A stretch of DNA of 5,065 nt, from contig CAISZB010000453.1 of the NCBI GenBank assembly GCA_903889845.1, forward strand, positions 1-5,065. The letters run 5' to 3'. Position numbers and translations under genes: made by a program. Below are positions 4,660-5,065 of this stretch, piece after piece. The stretch is from an uncultured Verrucomicrobium sp. (lineage in GTDB: Bacteria > Verrucomicrobiota > Verrucomicrobiia > Methylacidiphilales > GAS474). The first letter of the stretch is position 1, and every line of letters begins with the position of its first letter. The notes under the pieces were generated by a model that ran no database searches, was not told the origin of the DNA, and saw only the letters and a list, made by a program, of their open reading frames with translations.

Positions 4660-4932
4660 GAAGGAAAATCCCGGAAAACGGCTCGCCGACGCTTTCGCAA
4701 CTGCGTGGGCCCCGCCGTGAGACGGCTTCGGACCGCAAAGGAATGGACGCAGGCGGATCTTGCGGTGAAGCTGCAACTGGCCGGTTTGAACCTCGACCGC
4801 ATCGACGTCGCCAAGATCGAAGGCCAATTCCGGTCGGTCTACGACTTCGAGCTCTTCGTTCTGGCTGCGGTTCTGGAGGCGGATCCGATGGAACTGCGCC
4901 CGGGAACACCGAAGCTGAAAAACGACCTATAA
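4651..4932 (+). CDS. Small XRE-family helix-turn-helix regulator (93 aa)
   Basis: This is a single-domain Cro/C1-type DNA-binding protein. A basic N-terminal arm (residues 1-16, KSRKTARRRFR) precedes the conserved start VGPAVRRLR. The helix-turn-helix spans about 32-57 (WTQADLAVKLQLAGLNLDRIDVAKIEG), with a longer loop between the two helices than in classic XRE proteins. The last helices run to DPMELRPG (about 66-85). It is not closely similar to the XRE protein at 1744-1971. The ATG has only a distant AAGG, 11 bases away, and lies inside palindrome O2, so strong autoregulation is likely. A GTG at codon 19 is a less likely alternative start. It diverges from the membrane/phosphoesterase operon, whose promoter is flanked by the same operators. 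Its stop is two bases before the first IS21 end repeat, so its last residues might be altered by the insertion. Confidence 0.88.
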   Translation: MGNEGKSRKTARRRFRNCVGPAVRRLRTAKEWTQADLAVKLQLAGLNLDRIDVAKIEGQFRSVYDFELFVLAAVLEADPMELRPGTPKLKNDL

Positions 4933-4934
4933 AA

Positions 4935-4982
4935 GGCGGTCGAAAAATGAGACAGTGAGCGGGGCGGTCGAAAAGTGAGACA
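4935..4982 (+). repeat. Two direct copies of an IS21 end repeat
   Basis: The copies are at 4935-4954 and 4963-4982. They share GGCGGTCGAAAA, then A or G, then TGAGACA, so they differ at a single base. The repeat period is 28 bp. Such repeats are probably transposase binding sites. Confidence 0.78.
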
Positions 4983-5005
4983 TCCTATAAAAAGAAAGGA
5001 TGTAC

Positions 5006-5065
5006 ATGGAGATGGACTTGTGGACGCGAGTGCGTCGGCGGGTGTTGGTGGAGAGCGAGCCCAAG
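5006..5065 (+). CDS. istA: IS21-family transposase IstA, N-terminal fragment
   Basis: Only the first 20 residues are present (MEMDLWTRVRR, then RVLVESEPK). They resemble the start of IstA proteins, where a helical segment leads into a helix-turn-helix used to bind the IS ends. The DDE catalytic core lies beyond the window. I chose the ATG at 5006 because the AAAGG at 4995-4999 is then six bases away. In-frame ATGs at 5000 and 5012 are also possible. The call rests on a short N-terminus plus the end repeats, not on catalytic residues. Confidence 0.72.
   Translation, partial: MEMDLWTRVRRRVLVESEPK

Larger units (their letters stand above)
4935..5065 (+). mobile_element. IS21-family insertion sequence, left end (continues beyond window)
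   Basis: The end is recognised from two direct repeats followed within 20 bases by an IstA-like reading frame. Repeated 20-bp blocks inside the ends, and an istA-istB gene pair, are typical of the IS21 family. The outermost base cannot be fixed here because the other end and the target duplication are outside the window. The boundary probably lies between about 4925 and 4935. Confidence 0.7.

Overview
The window looks like a junction in a high-GC bacterial chromosome, most likely from Verrucomicrobiota. This placement is inferred from the style of the BamA N-terminus, the long bL9 protein and the two small XRE-type regulators, and it has not been tested by search. On the left, positions 1-1506 carry conserved housekeeping genes, both read leftward: the start of the outer-membrane assembly gene bamA (running off the edge) and rplI (ribosomal protein bL9), with a strong terminator between them. 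A second strong terminator-like hairpin lies at 1471-1506, just upstream of rplI.

To the right of that hairpin the character changes. Positions 1507-1743 hold no gene but contain a run of inverted repeats, the largest being a perfect 17-bp stem. Next comes a small XRE regulator (1744-1971, leftward). It diverges from a small unknown ORF (2033-2254) across a compact repeat-rich operator/promoter. The stretch after that ORF (2255-2398) looks like decayed coding sequence. It ends in a textbook Shine-Dalgarno with no proper gene behind it.

The main accessory unit is a leftward three-gene operon: a small multi-pass membrane protein (4023-4520), a metallophosphoesterase (3271-4008) and a second, different metallophosphoesterase (2399-3274). 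The two phosphoesterase genes overlap in a GTGA junction. Both enzymes retain every metal-binding motif of the calcineurin-like fold. The operon diverges from a second XRE-type regulator (4651-4932). Between them lies a TTGACC/TCTTAT promoter reading into the operon. It is bracketed by two near-identical 16-bp palindromes of the form TTCCC-N4-GGGAA, one at the start-site side and one just outside the -35. This is the layout expected if the regulator represses both itself and the phosphoesterase operon, so the four genes probably form one regulated module of unknown function.

The right edge is the start of an IS21-family insertion sequence: two direct copies of a 20-bp end repeat, followed by the first codons of istA. 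It sits only a few bases after the stop codon of the second regulator. Overall the window reads as core genes on the left and an accessory island on the right. The most noteworthy parts are the regulated membrane/tandem-phosphoesterase module and the hairpin-rich zone at the island edge.
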